Positions 53,299 to 61,777 of a stretch of DNA of 64,000 nucleotides are shown in pieces. The notes beneath the pieces are model-generated. The model did no database searches and was not told the DNA's origin. It was given only the letters and a program-made list of their open reading frames with translations. This DNA is from Plantibacter sp. Leaf314 (GTDB lineage Bacteria; Actinomycetota; Actinomycetes; Actinomycetales; Microbacteriaceae): assembly GCF_001423185.1 (NCBI RefSeq), contig NZ_LMOB01000001.1, positions 124,001-188,000 on the forward strand, given 5' to 3'. Made by a program: the position numbers and the translations under genes. Within the stretch, counting starts at the first letter, position 1. Each line of letters opens with the position of its first letter.

Positions 53299-53999
53299 CG
53301 CTGTACTGCCTCTGTCTCGGGGTGGTGGGTTGCGGTCGTCGCGTGCTCGCGGAGCTCGGCGAGGTCGGTGACCCTCCGCCCGGCGAGGGTGTCCCAGGTG
53401 GTGTGGTGCGGGCCTGCCGGGATCGGCACGATGTGCGGGACCGACACGGCGATCGTGCCGGCGGCGAGGGCGGAGGCGAGCCCCGTCGCCGAGTCCTCGA
53501 TCGCGATGCACTCCGCGGGATCGACGCCGAGCGCGCGGGCGGCCCGCAGGTAGGCGTCGGGATGTGGTTTCGGGTGGTCCACCTCGTCGCCGGCCACGAT
53601 CAGGTCGAACGCCTCGAACGGGATCCCGGCGGCGATGTCCTCGGCCATGGACCGGATCGACATCGTCACGAGCGCGGTCGGCACGCCGGCTTCCCGGAGC
53701 TCGCGGAGCAGCTCCTGCGCACCGGGACGGAACGGCACACCGCGTTCCTCGATGAGCCGCCGGACGTGATCGGTGAGGTGCGCGACGATCGTGTCGGCGT
53801 CCAGCGCCACGCCGCGACCCTGCAGGATGGCTGCGGAGTCCCACAGGCCGTTGCCCACGAGGAGCAGACCGTCCTCGTGGGTCCAGGTCCCGCCGTGGGC
53901 CGCGACCAGCTCGGTCTCGGCCTCCATCCAGTAGGGCTCGGTGTCGACGACGGTGCCGTCCATGTCCCAGAGGACTGCAGCGGGGAGGAGAGTGGTCAC
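53295..53999 (-). CDS. HAD superfamily phosphatase (beta-phosphoglucomutase-like)
   Basis: Haloacid-dehalogenase fold hydrolase with unassigned substrate. 234 residues. Motif I WDMDGTVVDTEPYW (Asp nucleophile and general acid), motif II Thr in ALVTMS, motif III Lys in HPKPHPDAY and motif IV EDSATG are all present; a helical cap follows motif I. Its GTG lies 8 nt after a TAGCAT box. It is the promoter-proximal gene of a short unit with trmI. Confidence 0.9.
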   Translation of the reverse strand: MTTLLPAAVLWDMDGTVVDTEPYWMEAETELVAAHGGTWTHEDGLLLVGNGLWDSAAILQGRGVALDADTIVAHLTDHVRRLIEERGVPFRPGAQELLRELREAGVPTALVTMSIRSMAEDIAAGIPFEAFDLIVAGDEVDHPKPHPDAYLRAARALGVDPAECIAIEDSATGLASALAAGTIAVSVPHIVPIPAGPHHTTWDTLAGRRVTDLAELREHATTATHHPETEAVQR

Positions 54000-54007
54000 G
54001 GGGTGCC

Positions 54008-54013
54008 ATGCTA
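54008..54013 (-). promoter_or_regulatory. -10 box (TAGCAT) for leaderless HAD-trmI mRNA
   Basis: TAGCAT on the minus strand ends 8 nt before the GTG at 53999 with no ribosome binding site between. On the plus strand, a TATCCT box near 54030 and a GAGGAG site serve the divergent PAC2 gene. Confidence 0.45.
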
Positions 54014-54080
54014 CCGGGTGGCGGAGCGCCTATCCTGGATGGATGGTCGCGGGAGGTCCCCGAGCATCGAGGAGTGAGAC

Positions 54081-55007
54081 GTGACGGAACACACCAAGGA
54101 GCCACTGGGCGGTCGCCTACTCGTCGTGGCGTTCGAGGGCTGGAACGACGCCGGTGAGGCGGCCAGCGGGGCCGTGCGCGTCCTGCGGGATTCGCTGGCG
54201 CTCCGCCCCCTGCTCGAGATCGACCCCGAGCCCTATTACGACTACCAGTTCAATCGCCCGACCGTCGGCGTCGACGAGGACGGCAAGCGGTCGCTGACCT
54301 GGCCGGGGACGACGGTCTCCGGGCCGGACCCGGACGCGTCCCGGCCGGCGACCCCGCTGGCCGAGGACGCCGCACTCCGCGTCAGCGAAGGCGGTGGCGA
54401 GAACGTCTACGTCCTGCTCGGCGCCGAGCCGTCCCGCGGTTGGAAGGCGTTCGTGGACGAGATCCTGACGGTGATCGCCGAGGAGCGGATCACGACCATG
54501 GTCATGCTCGGCGCGATGCTCGCCGACGTCCCGCACACTCGGCCGATCTCGGTCTTCGCCTCGAGCGAGAACGCCGAGCTGCGCCAGGCCCTCCAGCTCG
54601 AACGGAGCACGTACGAGGGCCCCGTCGGGATCCTCAGCGTGCTCGCGGACGCCGCGGAGCGCCAGGGCGTCCAGAGCCTGTCGGTCTGGGCGTCGGTTCC
54701 CCACTACGTCCACAGTGCGCCGTCACCGAAGGCCGTCCTCGCCCTCATCGACAAGCTCGAGGAACTCATCGACGTCGTCATCCCGCGCGGAGCGCTCATC
54801 GAGGAGTCGGGCGAGTGGCAGAACGGGATCGACACGCTGGCCGCCGAGGACGAGGACATGGCCGCGTACATCCAGCAGTTGGAGCAGGCGCGGGACACGG
54901 TCGAGTCACCTGAGGCGAGCGGCGAGGCGATCGCGAAGGAGTTCGAACGCTACCTTCGTCGAGACGAAGGCAAGGGCGACGAACCCTGGCGCAAGGACCG
55001 CGACTAG
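54081..55007 (+). CDS. PAC2 family protein
   Basis: Member of the PAC2 (proteasome assembly chaperone 2-like) family found across actinobacteria; function unknown. 308 residues from a GTG preceded by GAGGAG. The family opening VVAFEGWNDAGEAASGAV (about 15-32) and DYQFNRPTVGVDEDGKR are seen, then AMLADVPHTRPI and SVWASVPHYVH. Acidic C-terminal region with LEQAR and a FERYLRR end. Convergent with mshC. No proteasome gene is present in the window, so the family name is not evidence of one. Confidence 0.9.
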   Translation: MTEHTKEPLGGRLLVVAFEGWNDAGEAASGAVRVLRDSLALRPLLEIDPEPYYDYQFNRPTVGVDEDGKRSLTWPGTTVSGPDPDASRPATPLAEDAALRVSEGGGENVYVLLGAEPSRGWKAFVDEILTVIAEERITTMVMLGAMLADVPHTRPISVFASSENAELRQALQLERSTYEGPVGILSVLADAAERQGVQSLSVWASVPHYVHSAPSPKAVLALIDKLEELIDVVIPRGALIEESGEWQNGIDTLAAEDEDMAAYIQQLEQARDTVESPEASGEAIAKEFERYLRRDEGKGDEPWRKDRD

Positions 55008-55050
55008 CTCGCAGTCCCGGGTGACCGTGGTGTCGAGCGGGTGCCCGACA

Positions 55051-56289
55051 TCAGCTCACGCCGAGCAGCGCGTCGATGGCGGAGCGCACCAGCGCGGCGT
55101 CGTCGACGCCGGTGGCCGCGGCGTCGTCGACCAGCGCGATCGCGCCCGGCGTGTCGAGGTCGTCGGCGAGCCGGACGCGGATCGCCTGCAGGAGTCCGTC
55201 CGCTGAGGCGCCGTCAACGGCGTCCGCCGCGAAGGACGAGCGCCACGTCGCGAGTCGCCCGTCGGCCCGGGTGAGGTCCTCGTCGTGCCACTCCCAGTCG
55301 CTGCGGTAGTGGTGCGCGAGGATCGCCAGCCGGATCGCCGAGGGGTCGGCGCCGTCGGCGGCCAGACGGGACACGAGGACGAGGTTGCCGAGCGACTTCG
55401 ACATCTTGGTGCCCTCGTAGGCGACCATCCCCGCGTGACTGAACACCTTGGCGAGCGGCCGACCGGACAGTGCGGCCGCGTGGCCGGCGCTCAGGTCGTG
55501 GTGCGGGAAGACGAGGTCCGAGCCGCCGCCTTGGACGGTGAAGTCGGAACCGAGGTGTTCGAGGGCGATGACCGAACACTCGATGTGCCACCCCGGACGT
55601 CCTCGGCCGACGACGGAGTCCCAGCTCGGCTCGTCGGCGCGTTCCGAGCGCCAGAGCAATGGGTCGAACGCGTCGCGCTTGCCCGGTCGGTCGGGGTCTC
55701 CCCCGCGCTCCGCGAAGAAGACCGCCATCGTCGCCTCGTCGAGACCGCTCTCGGCTCCGAGGTGCCAGACGTCGTCTGCCGCGGCACGGACGTCGAAGTA
55801 GATGTCGTCACCCGCCTCGCTGTCCGGGGTGTCGACCGTGTAGGCGACGCCGCGCTCGATGAGGAGCGCGACGGCGTCGGCGATCGGTCCGATGACCTCG
55901 GTGACCGCGACGTAGTCCTCGGGCGGGAGGATGCGGAGCCGTTCCATGTCGTTCCGGAAGAGCTCCACCTGGCTCGCCGCGAGCTCGCGCCAGTCGACAC
56001 CGGTCGCGTTCGCACGCTCGAGGAGCGGGTCGTCGACGTCGGTGATGTTCTGGGCGTAGTGCACCTCGTATCCGGCGTCGAGCCAGACCCGCTGCAGCGT
56101 GTCGTACGCCAGGTAGCTCGACGCGTGACCGAGGTGGGTGGCGTCGTACGGCGTGATGCCGCAGACGTACAGGCGTGCGGTTCGTTCCGCCGAGGCCTCG
56201 ATGAGCCCGCCGCTCGGCGTGTCCCAGAGGCACGGTGCCGTGCCGGATCCTGGCAGCTCGGGGATGACGGGAGCGGACCAGGCCCTCAT
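55051..56289 (-). CDS. mshC: L-cysteine:1D-myo-inositol 2-amino-2-deoxy-alpha-D-glucopyranoside ligase MshC
   Basis: Joins cysteine to GlcN-inositol with ATP in mycothiol synthesis. 412 residues from the ATG overlapping the uppP stop. Class I aminoacyl-tRNA-synthetase-like: [18 protein letters not shown] (Zn Cys43 and HIGH-type site) and KMSKSLGN (about 290). The [12 protein letters not shown] wording separates it from cysteinyl-tRNA synthetase, which reads TVYDxx[13 protein letters not shown] completes the zinc site. The host therefore should make mycothiol. Confidence 0.95.
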   Translation of the reverse strand: MRAWSAPVIPELPGSGTAPCLWDTPSGGLIEASAERTARLYVCGITPYDATHLGHASSYLAYDTLQRVWLDAGYEVHYAQNITDVDDPLLERANATGVDWRELAASQVELFRNDMERLRILPPEDYVAVTEVIGPIADAVALLIERGVAYTVDTPDSEAGDDIYFDVRAAADDVWHLGAESGLDEATMAVFFAERGGDPDRPGKRDAFDPLLWRSERADEPSWDSVVGRGRPGWHIECSVIALEHLGSDFTVQGGGSDLVFPHHDLSAGHAAALSGRPLAKVFSHAGMVAYEGTKMSKSLGNLVLVSRLAADGADPSAIRLAILAHHYRSDWEWHDEDLTRADGRLATWRSSFAADAVDGASADGLLQAIRVRLADDLDTPGAIALVDDAAATGVDDAALVRSAIDALLGVS

Positions 56290-57110
56290 GCGGCGATCAC
56301 GCCGGTGCCGAGCAGGACCAGCAGGACGACGCCGAGCACGATGCGGTAGATGACGAAGGGAAGGAAGCTGCGCTTCGAGATGTAGCTCATGAAGAAGGCG
56401 ATGACGGCGAGTCCCACGACGAACGCGATGACCGTCGCGATGAGGGTCTCGACCGGGCCGTAGGGGCTCGGTTCGCCGATGCTCTTGAACACCTGGTAGA
56501 AACCGCTGCCGAAGACGGCGGGGATGGCCAGCAGGAACGCGTAGCGCGCGGCGGCGCGTCGTTCGTAGCCCATGAAGAGGCCGGCGGTGATGGTTCCGCC
56601 GGAACGGGAGACGCCGGGGATGAGTGCGAGCGCCTGGGCCCCGCCGAAGATCGCCCCGTCGCCGTACGTCAGGCTCTTCAGTCGACGCTTCTTCGCGCCG
56701 ACCGCGTCGGCGACGCCGAGCAGGACACCGAAGACGATGAGCATGACGGCGACGATCCACAGCGAGCGGAACGTCGTCTCGATCTGGTCCTGGAACAGGA
56801 GACCGAGGACGACGATCGGGACGCTGCCGATGATGATGAGCCACCCCATGCGGGCGTCGGCATCGTCGCGTGGGATCTTGCCCACGAGGGCCTTGCACCA
56901 GGAGGAGATGATCCGGACGATGTCGCGCCAGAAGAACACCACGACGGCGGCCTCGGTGCCGATCTGGGTGATCGCGGTGAACGCCGCCCCAGGGTCCTTC
57001 GCGCCGGGGAGGAACTCACCCAGGATGCGCAGGTGCGCGCTCGAGGAGATCGGGAGGAATTCGGTCAGTCCTTGGACGAGTCCGAGGATGATGGCGTTGA
57101 TGACGTCCAC
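56286..57110 (-). CDS. uppP: undecaprenyl-diphosphatase UppP (BacA)
   Basis: Integral membrane phosphatase that recycles undecaprenyl pyrophosphate to the lipid carrier used by MraY. 274 residues from GTG with GAAAGG upstream; about eight transmembrane helices. Both catalytic segments are present: [14 protein letters not shown] (about 13-26) and [13 protein letters not shown] (about 165-177). Coupled to mshC by ATGA overlap. Overproduction is the known basis of bacitracin resistance in other bacteria. Confidence 0.96.
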   Translation of the reverse strand: MDVINAIILGLVQGLTEFLPISSSAHLRILGEFLPGAKDPGAAFTAITQIGTEAAVVVFFWRDIVRIISSWCKALVGKIPRDDADARMGWLIIIGSVPIVVLGLLFQDQIETTFRSLWIVAVMLIVFGVLLGVADAVGAKKRRLKSLTYGDGAIFGGAQALALIPGVSRSGGTITAGLFMGYERRAAARYAFLLAIPAVFGSGFYQVFKSIGEPSPYGPVETLIATVIAFVVGLAVIAFFMSYISKRSFLPFVIYRIVLGVVLLVLLGTGVIAA

Positions 57111-57245
57111 AGCGCACCTTTCTGAAGCCGTACGGCTCAGTCTGCAGCCGGATGGCTGGTGTTCGGCCGGATCCGGCGTTCGTCGGCGGGGCGGCTCCCG
57201 GAGCGCCCCGCAGCGCAGTCGGCGCGGGAGCGGTCCGTGGTTTTC

Positions 57246-58565
57246 TCAGTAGTCGAGGAGGAGGTCCGTGAGGACCTGCCTGCCAAACCCTAGCGCGTCG
57301 AGCGGCACCCGCTCGTCGACGCCGTGGAACATCGCAGGGAAGTCCAGGTGTTCGGGCAGCCGGAGCGGTGCGAAACCGTACCCCGTGATGCCGAGCAACG
57401 ACAGCGCCTTGTTGTCGGTCCCTCCGGAGAGCATGTACGGCAGGACCGGAGCCCCGGGGTCGTGGCGTCCGAGCGTCTCCACCACCGCATCCACGAGGGG
57501 CCCGGAGAACGGCGTCTCGAGCCCGATGTCGCGATGCATCACGACGATCTCGATGTCCTCCCCCACGATCTCCGCGACGCGCGCGAGGACGTCGTCCTCC
57601 TCGCCGGGGAGGGTGCGGATGTCGACGAGTGCCTCCGCGCGGTCGGGGATCACGTTGTGCTTGTACCCCGCCTGCAGCAGGGTCGGGTTGCTGGTGGTGC
57701 GGAGGGAGGCCTGGATGAATCCGGATGCCGTCCCCGTCGCGAGGGCGAGTTCGTCCGGCCCCAACCGTTCCGGCGTGGTGCCGAGGATGTTCGCGATCTC
57801 CCGGAGCAGCTGCTCCGTGGTGTCCGTGAGACGGATGGGCCACTCGGTCCGGCCGATCGCGGCGACGGCCTCGGCGAGACGGGTCACGGCGTTGTCCTGG
57901 ACGTATCGGGAGCCGTGGGCCGCGCGGCCCCTCGCGACCAGTTTGATCCAGACGAGGGCCTTCTCGGAGGTCTGCAGCAGGTAGGAGCGCCGGCCACCGA
58001 AGGTGATCGAATACCCACCGACCTCGCTGATGGCCTCCGTCGCGCCGGCGAAGAGCTCGGGTCGCTCCGTCACGAGGTGATGGGATCCGAACACGCCGCC
58101 GTTCTCCTCGTCGGAGAACATCGCCACGACGAGATCGCGTTCCGGTCGACGGCCACTGCCGAGGATCTCCCGGAGGGAGGCGAGGATCATCGCGTCCATG
58201 TTCTTCATGTCCACCGCCCCGCGCCCCCACAACAGGCCGTCCTTGATCTCGCCGCCGAACGGGTCGACGGACCAGTTCGCGGGATCGGCGGGTACCACGT
58301 CGAGGTGGCCGTGCACGACGAGCGCAGGCTTCGACGGGTTCGTTCCGGCCACTCGGGCGACGACGCTGGTGCGGCCAGGAGCCGCGTCGATCAGCTCGGG
58401 CTCGAGGCCGAGGTCCTTGAGGTACGCCTCCACGTACTCGGCGGCCTCCGTCTCACCGTTGGACCGGCCCTCGCCGTAGTTCGTGGTGTCCATGCGGATG
58501 AGGTCCCGCGCGATCCGCGTGGTCTCGTCGAGCTGGGGATCGGGTGCGTCTGAGCCGGAGGTCAT
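57246..58565 (-). CDS. M20 family metallopeptidase (ArgE/DapE-like)
   Basis: Di-zinc hydrolase, 439 residues. VVHGHLDVVPADPANW (His ligand, about 82-97), GRGAVDMKNMDAM with the bridging Asp, and MFSDEENGGVFG with the Glu pair mark the catalytic domain. SGGTDNKALS and a His near the C-terminus complete the site, with a lid domain at about 195-325. Substrate unknown; the opening DETTRIARDLIRMDTTNYGEG resembles actinobacterial dipeptidases. Its ATG lies 6 nt after a TAGCGT box. Confidence 0.9.
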   Translation of the reverse strand: MTSGSDAPDPQLDETTRIARDLIRMDTTNYGEGRSNGETEAAEYVEAYLKDLGLEPELIDAAPGRTSVVARVAGTNPSKPALVVHGHLDVVPADPANWSVDPFGGEIKDGLLWGRGAVDMKNMDAMILASLREILGSGRRPERDLVVAMFSDEENGGVFGSHHLVTERPELFAGATEAISEVGGYSITFGGRRSYLLQTSEKALVWIKLVARGRAAHGSRYVQDNAVTRLAEAVAAIGRTEWPIRLTDTTEQLLREIANILGTTPERLGPDELALATGTASGFIQASLRTTSNPTLLQAGYKHNVIPDRAEALVDIRTLPGEEDDVLARVAEIVGEDIEIVVMHRDIGLETPFSGPLVDAVVETLGRHDPGAPVLPYMLSGGTDNKALSLLGITGYGFAPLRLPEHLDFPAMFHGVDERVPLDALGFGRQVLTDLLLDY

Positions 58566-58571
58566 GCCTCA

Positions 58572-58577
58572 ACGCTA
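58572..58577 (-). promoter_or_regulatory. -10 box (TAGCGT) for leaderless M20 peptidase mRNA
   Basis: TAGCGT on the minus strand ends 6 nt before the ATG at 58565. Confidence 0.4.
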
Positions 58578-58735
58578 CCCGCCGTTCCCGTCGCCTGCAC
58601 GTGCGGGTCCGGGGTGCGGTGCGGTTCGGACGGCAACGCGACGGATGCCGTGAGCGACGGGGTGGTGAACAGGTGCCGAAATCCGTGCTAGAGTTTCTTC
58701 TCGTGCCCAGCGAAAGCCGGACACGATCACAACAC

Positions 58736-58819
58736 GCGCGGGTGGCGGAAATGGCAGACGCGCTAGCTTGAGGTGCTAGTGCCCTTACGGGCGTGGGGGT
58801 TCAAGTCCCCCTTCGCGCA
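58736..58819 (+). tRNA. tRNA-Leu (anticodon GAG)
   Basis: Class II tRNA with a long variable arm (around TGCCCTTACGGGCG). Acceptor stem GCGCGGG with TTCGCGC (two G-U pairs), D arm, anticodon stem CTAGC/GCTAG enclosing a loop whose anticodon is GAG (58770-58772), and T arm GGGGG-TTCAAGT-CCCCC. Reads CUC and CUU. The 3' CCA is not encoded. Followed by a strong terminator. Confidence 0.95.
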
Positions 58820-58836
58820 CACCGTGTTGAGACGGC

Positions 58837-58874
58837 GAACGGCCGGAGCGAAAGCTCCGGCCGTTCTTGTTTTC
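58837..58874 (+). terminator. Rho-independent terminator after tRNA-Leu
   Basis: A perfect 13-bp stem from GAACGGCCGG to CCGGCCGTTC with a GAAA tetraloop, followed by TTGTTTT. Confidence 0.92.
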
Positions 58875-58946
58875 CCGCCGGACTCCACGAGACGCCGACA
58901 CCCGAGATCAACGCTTCGTGGCCGACGGATGCCTGAGGTCGTGTCC

Positions 58947-58988
58947 TCAGTGACCGTGCCCGAGTCGTCAGTGACCGTGCCCGAGTCG
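58947..58988. repeat. 21-bp perfect tandem duplication at the helicase 3' end
   Basis: Two identical 21-bp copies, 58947-58967 and 58968-58988. The inner copy holds the last six codons and stop of the minus-strand helicase gene; the outer copy repeats them, stop included, just past the stop. The duplication is silent for the protein. Confidence 0.9.
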
Positions 58989-60785
58989 TCGTCGGAGCAG
59001 GTCGATCCGCGCCTGCAACTGCGTGACACTCGCCTGAGCCACCGCCGGACCGCCGCAGACGCGTCGGAGCTCGGCGTGCACCAATCCGTGCGGTTCCTTC
59101 GTGTGTTTCGCGTAGAGCCCGACCAGCGTGTTGAGCACCTGACGCTGCTCCTTGAGCGTGCGGTACAGGGGCGCCGGGATGTCCGCTTCGGGCTTCGGCG
59201 ATCCGGCGTTCTTGTCGACGAACGCACCGCGTTTGGCCTGACGGCTCTGCCGTTGCACGAGGAGCTCATGCACCTGCTCCGGTTCGAGGAGGCCGGGGAA
59301 GCCGATGAAGTCGAACTCCTCCTCCGTGCCGGGCTGCGCGAGTTCCCCGAACTCGTCCCCGTCGAACACGACGCGGTCGAAGTGCGCGTTCGACGACACC
59401 GCCTGCCAGGTGAACTCCTCGAGGAGGGAGTCGGACGCCTTGTCCTCGCGTTCCGCGGCCGCCATCATGGCGTCCTCCGGATTGAAGAGGTCGCCCTCCG
59501 CCTCCGGGTCGCTCGGCCGGTCGAGGGCGTGGTCGCGCTCGAGTTCGAGCTTCTCCGCGAGGGCCATGAGGTTCGGGACGTTGGGCAGGAAGATGCTGGC
59601 GATCTCGCCACGGCGTCGGGCGCGCACGAACCGCCCGATGGCCTGGGCGAAGAACAGCGGTGTGGCCGAGGAGGTCGCGTACACGCCGACCGCGAGTCTC
59701 GGGACGTCGACGCCTTCGGACACCATGCGGACGGCGACCATCCAACGTTTCGTGTTCGAGGAGAAGTCGGCGATCCGGTCGCTGGCCTCCTTCTCGTCGG
59801 ACAGGACGACCGTGGGCTGCTCCCCCGTCAGCTCATGCAGGATGGCGGCGTAGGCTCGCGCGGTCGTCTGGTCGGTGGCGATGACGAGTCCGCCGGCGTC
59901 CGGGACCGCCTGACGGACCTCTGACAGCCGAAGGTCGGCCGACTTCAGCACCGCCGGAATCCAGTCGCCCTGCGGGTCGAGGGCGGTCCGCCAGGCCGCC
60001 GAGGTGATGTCCTTCGTGTTCCCCTCGCCGAGCCTCGCCTCCATCTCATCGCCGGCCTTGGTGCGCCAGCGCATGTGCCCGGCGTACACCATGAACAGCA
60101 CCGGGCGGACGACCCCGTCCTGGAGGGCTCGCCCGTAGCCGTAGTTGTAGTCGGTGACGGAGGTCCTGATGCCCTGATGATCGGGCTGGTACACGACGAA
60201 CGGGATGGGGGCGGTGTCCGAGCGGAACGGCGTACCCGTGAGGGAGAGCCGCCGCGTCGCCCGCGAGAACGCCTCGTGGATGCCGTCGCCCCAACTGAGT
60301 GCGTCTCCCCCGTGATGGACCTCGTCGAGGATGACGAGGGTCCTGGCGGAATCGGTGGCGCGCTGGTGCACGGGCGGGTTGGCGGCGACCTGGGCGTAGG
60401 TGACGGCCACGCCGTGATAGTGGCGGCCGAACACCTGGTCGCGATTCGCGAAGTTGGGGTCGAGCCGGATGCCGACCCGACTGGCGGCCTCAGCCCACTG
60501 GCGCTTCAGGTGGTCGGTCGGTGCGACGACGGTGATGCGGTCGACGGTACCGCGGTGGAGGAGCTCGGACGCGAGTCGCAGCGCGAAGGTGGTCTTGCCT
60601 GCCCCGGGCGTCGCGGCCGCGAGGAAGTCGCGCGGTTCCGTCGTGAAGTACTGCTCGAGGGCCTCGGCCTGCCAGGCTCGAAGCTTGCTCGCCGTGCCCC
60701 ACGCTGCCCGCTCCGGGAAGGCCGGGGAGAGGTGTTCGGCTGCGGACCCGCCCAGATGCTGGGGAGAAGAGATTTCCGCGTTCAC
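58968..60785 (-). CDS. DEAD/DEAH-box helicase
   Basis: Superfamily 2 helicase of the type with a restriction-subunit-like ATPase core. 605 residues from a GTG that lies 8 nt after a TACATT box. Motif I ATPGAGKTT (about 58-66), motif II DEVHHGG, motif III SLTGTPFR, motif VI QAIGRFVRARR. The C-terminal ~170 residues are charged and helical with no nuclease motif seen. No methylase or other restriction gene is nearby, so it is likely a solitary repair or RNA/DNA remodelling helicase; its promoter hints at DNA-damage control. Confidence 0.88.
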   Translation of the reverse strand: MNAEISSPQHLGGSAAEHLSPAFPERAAWGTASKLRAWQAEALEQYFTTEPRDFLAAATPGAGKTTFALRLASELLHRGTVDRITVVAPTDHLKRQWAEAASRVGIRLDPNFANRDQVFGRHYHGVAVTYAQVAANPPVHQRATDSARTLVILDEVHHGGDALSWGDGIHEAFSRATRRLSLTGTPFRSDTAPIPFVVYQPDHQGIRTSVTDYNYGYGRALQDGVVRPVLFMVYAGHMRWRTKAGDEMEARLGEGNTKDITSAAWRTALDPQGDWIPAVLKSADLRLSEVRQAVPDAGGLVIATDQTTARAYAAILHELTGEQPTVVLSDEKEASDRIADFSSNTKRWMVAVRMVSEGVDVPRLAVGVYATSSATPLFFAQAIGRFVRARRRGEIASIFLPNVPNLMALAEKLELERDHALDRPSDPEAEGDLFNPEDAMMAAAEREDKASDSLLEEFTWQAVSSNAHFDRVVFDGDEFGELAQPGTEEEFDFIGFPGLLEPEQVHELLVQRQSRQAKRGAFVDKNAGSPKPEADIPAPLYRTLKEQRQVLNTLVGLYAKHTKEPHGLVHAELRRVCGGPAVAQASVTQLQARIDLLRRRLGHGH

Positions 60786-60793
60786 TGGAGACC

Positions 60794-60816
60794 AATGTAC
60801 CCGACAGGACCGACCC
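60794..60816 (-). promoter_or_regulatory. leaderless promoter with RecA-NDp (PafBC)-like box, helicase gene
   Basis: On the minus strand, TACATT (60794-60799) ends 8 nt before the GTG. Eight bases further upstream is GGGTCGGTC (60808-60816), which contains the GTCRGT core of the TTGTCRGTG-N8-TANNNT element bound in PafBC-controlled promoters (6 of 9 positions). Confidence 0.45.
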
Positions 60817-60933
60817 CGCCGACCATGGAGGGCGCAGCCCGGTGAGGACCGGATCTCCGACTCACGACTGATCCGCCGGCGCGGGGCCAGGCGTACCCTG
60901 GAGAGTCCAGAGGGACAGCAGGAGGAAGCACGC

Positions 60934-61743
60934 ATGACCGAACAGCACCATCCCTGGTCGAGGTACGTCGCCATCGGCGATTCGTTCACGGAGGGGATCG
61001 GCGATCCCGAGCCGGGGGTGCCGGGCGGTCACCGCGGCTGGGCGGACCGGGTGGCCGAGGTGCTCGCTGCTCAGCACCCGGAGTTCGCCTACGCGAACCT
61101 CGCGGTCCGGGGCAAGCTCGCGCGCCAGATCCTCGACGACCAGGTCGAGCCGGCCCTCGAGCTGCATCCCGACCTCATCACGATCTCCGCGGGCGGCAAC
61201 GACGTGATCCGACCGGGCACCGATCCGGACGACATCGCCAGGCGCCTCGAGCAGGCGATCATCCGGCTGCGGAGCGATGGCGCGACGGTCGTGCTGTTCA
61301 CGGGTGTCGACGTCGGCTTCTCCCCCGTCTTCCGGAGCATCCGCGGCAAGGTCGCGATCTACAACGAGAACCTGCGGGCCATCGCCGCGCGTCACGGGTG
61401 CGTCATCGCCGACCAGTGGGCGCTCCAGACGATCCAGGATCCGCGCATGTGGTCGCCGGATCGCCTGCACCTGAACGCGCTCGGGCACCACGAGGTCGCC
61501 CGTCTCGTCCTCCACGCGCTCGACGTTGACAACGACCTCAAGCCCCTGCAGCCGGAGCCGCTCCCAGTGCGACGGTGGCGACAGGCGCGGACGGAGGACC
61601 TCGCCTGGGCGCGAGAGTACCTGGTGCCGTGGGTCATGCGGCGGGTGCGCCACCAGTCGTCGGGCGACCACATCAGCGCGAAGCGGCCTCTCGCCGGTCC
61701 GTTCGTCTCGGCGGCCGCTCAGGACCAGGAGCTCGACGTCTGA
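60934..61743 (+). CDS. SGNH/GDSL hydrolase family protein
   Basis: Esterase or lipase-like SGNH fold, 269 residues from the ATG at 60934 (AGGAGGAAG upstream). Block I IGDSFTEGIGDP (Ser17 nucleophile), block II Gly in NLAVRGKL, block III SAGGNDV and block V DRLHLNALGH with the Asp-His pair are all present. No signal peptide, so it is cytoplasmic. The C-terminal ~60 residues (EYLVPWVMRRVRHQ) are specific to an actinobacterial subgroup. Substrate unknown. Confidence 0.92.
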   Translation: MTEQHHPWSRYVAIGDSFTEGIGDPEPGVPGGHRGWADRVAEVLAAQHPEFAYANLAVRGKLARQILDDQVEPALELHPDLITISAGGNDVIRPGTDPDDIARRLEQAIIRLRSDGATVVLFTGVDVGFSPVFRSIRGKVAIYNENLRAIAARHGCVIADQWALQTIQDPRMWSPDRLHLNALGHHEVARLVLHALDVDNDLKPLQPEPLPVRRWRQARTEDLAWAREYLVPWVMRRVRHQSSGDHISAKRPLAGPFVSAAAQDQELDV

Positions 61744-61777
61744 CGCGTGTCACCGGGTCATCGGGCGACCGCGCCGG

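Noticed and set aside
54081..55007. PAC2 protein as evidence for a proteasome
   Set aside because: The family name comes from a eukaryotic assembly chaperone; bacterial members occur without a proteasome and none is encoded here.
58968..60785. Type I or III restriction system suggested by the helicase core
   Set aside because: No methylase, specificity subunit or nuclease motif is present in or near the gene.
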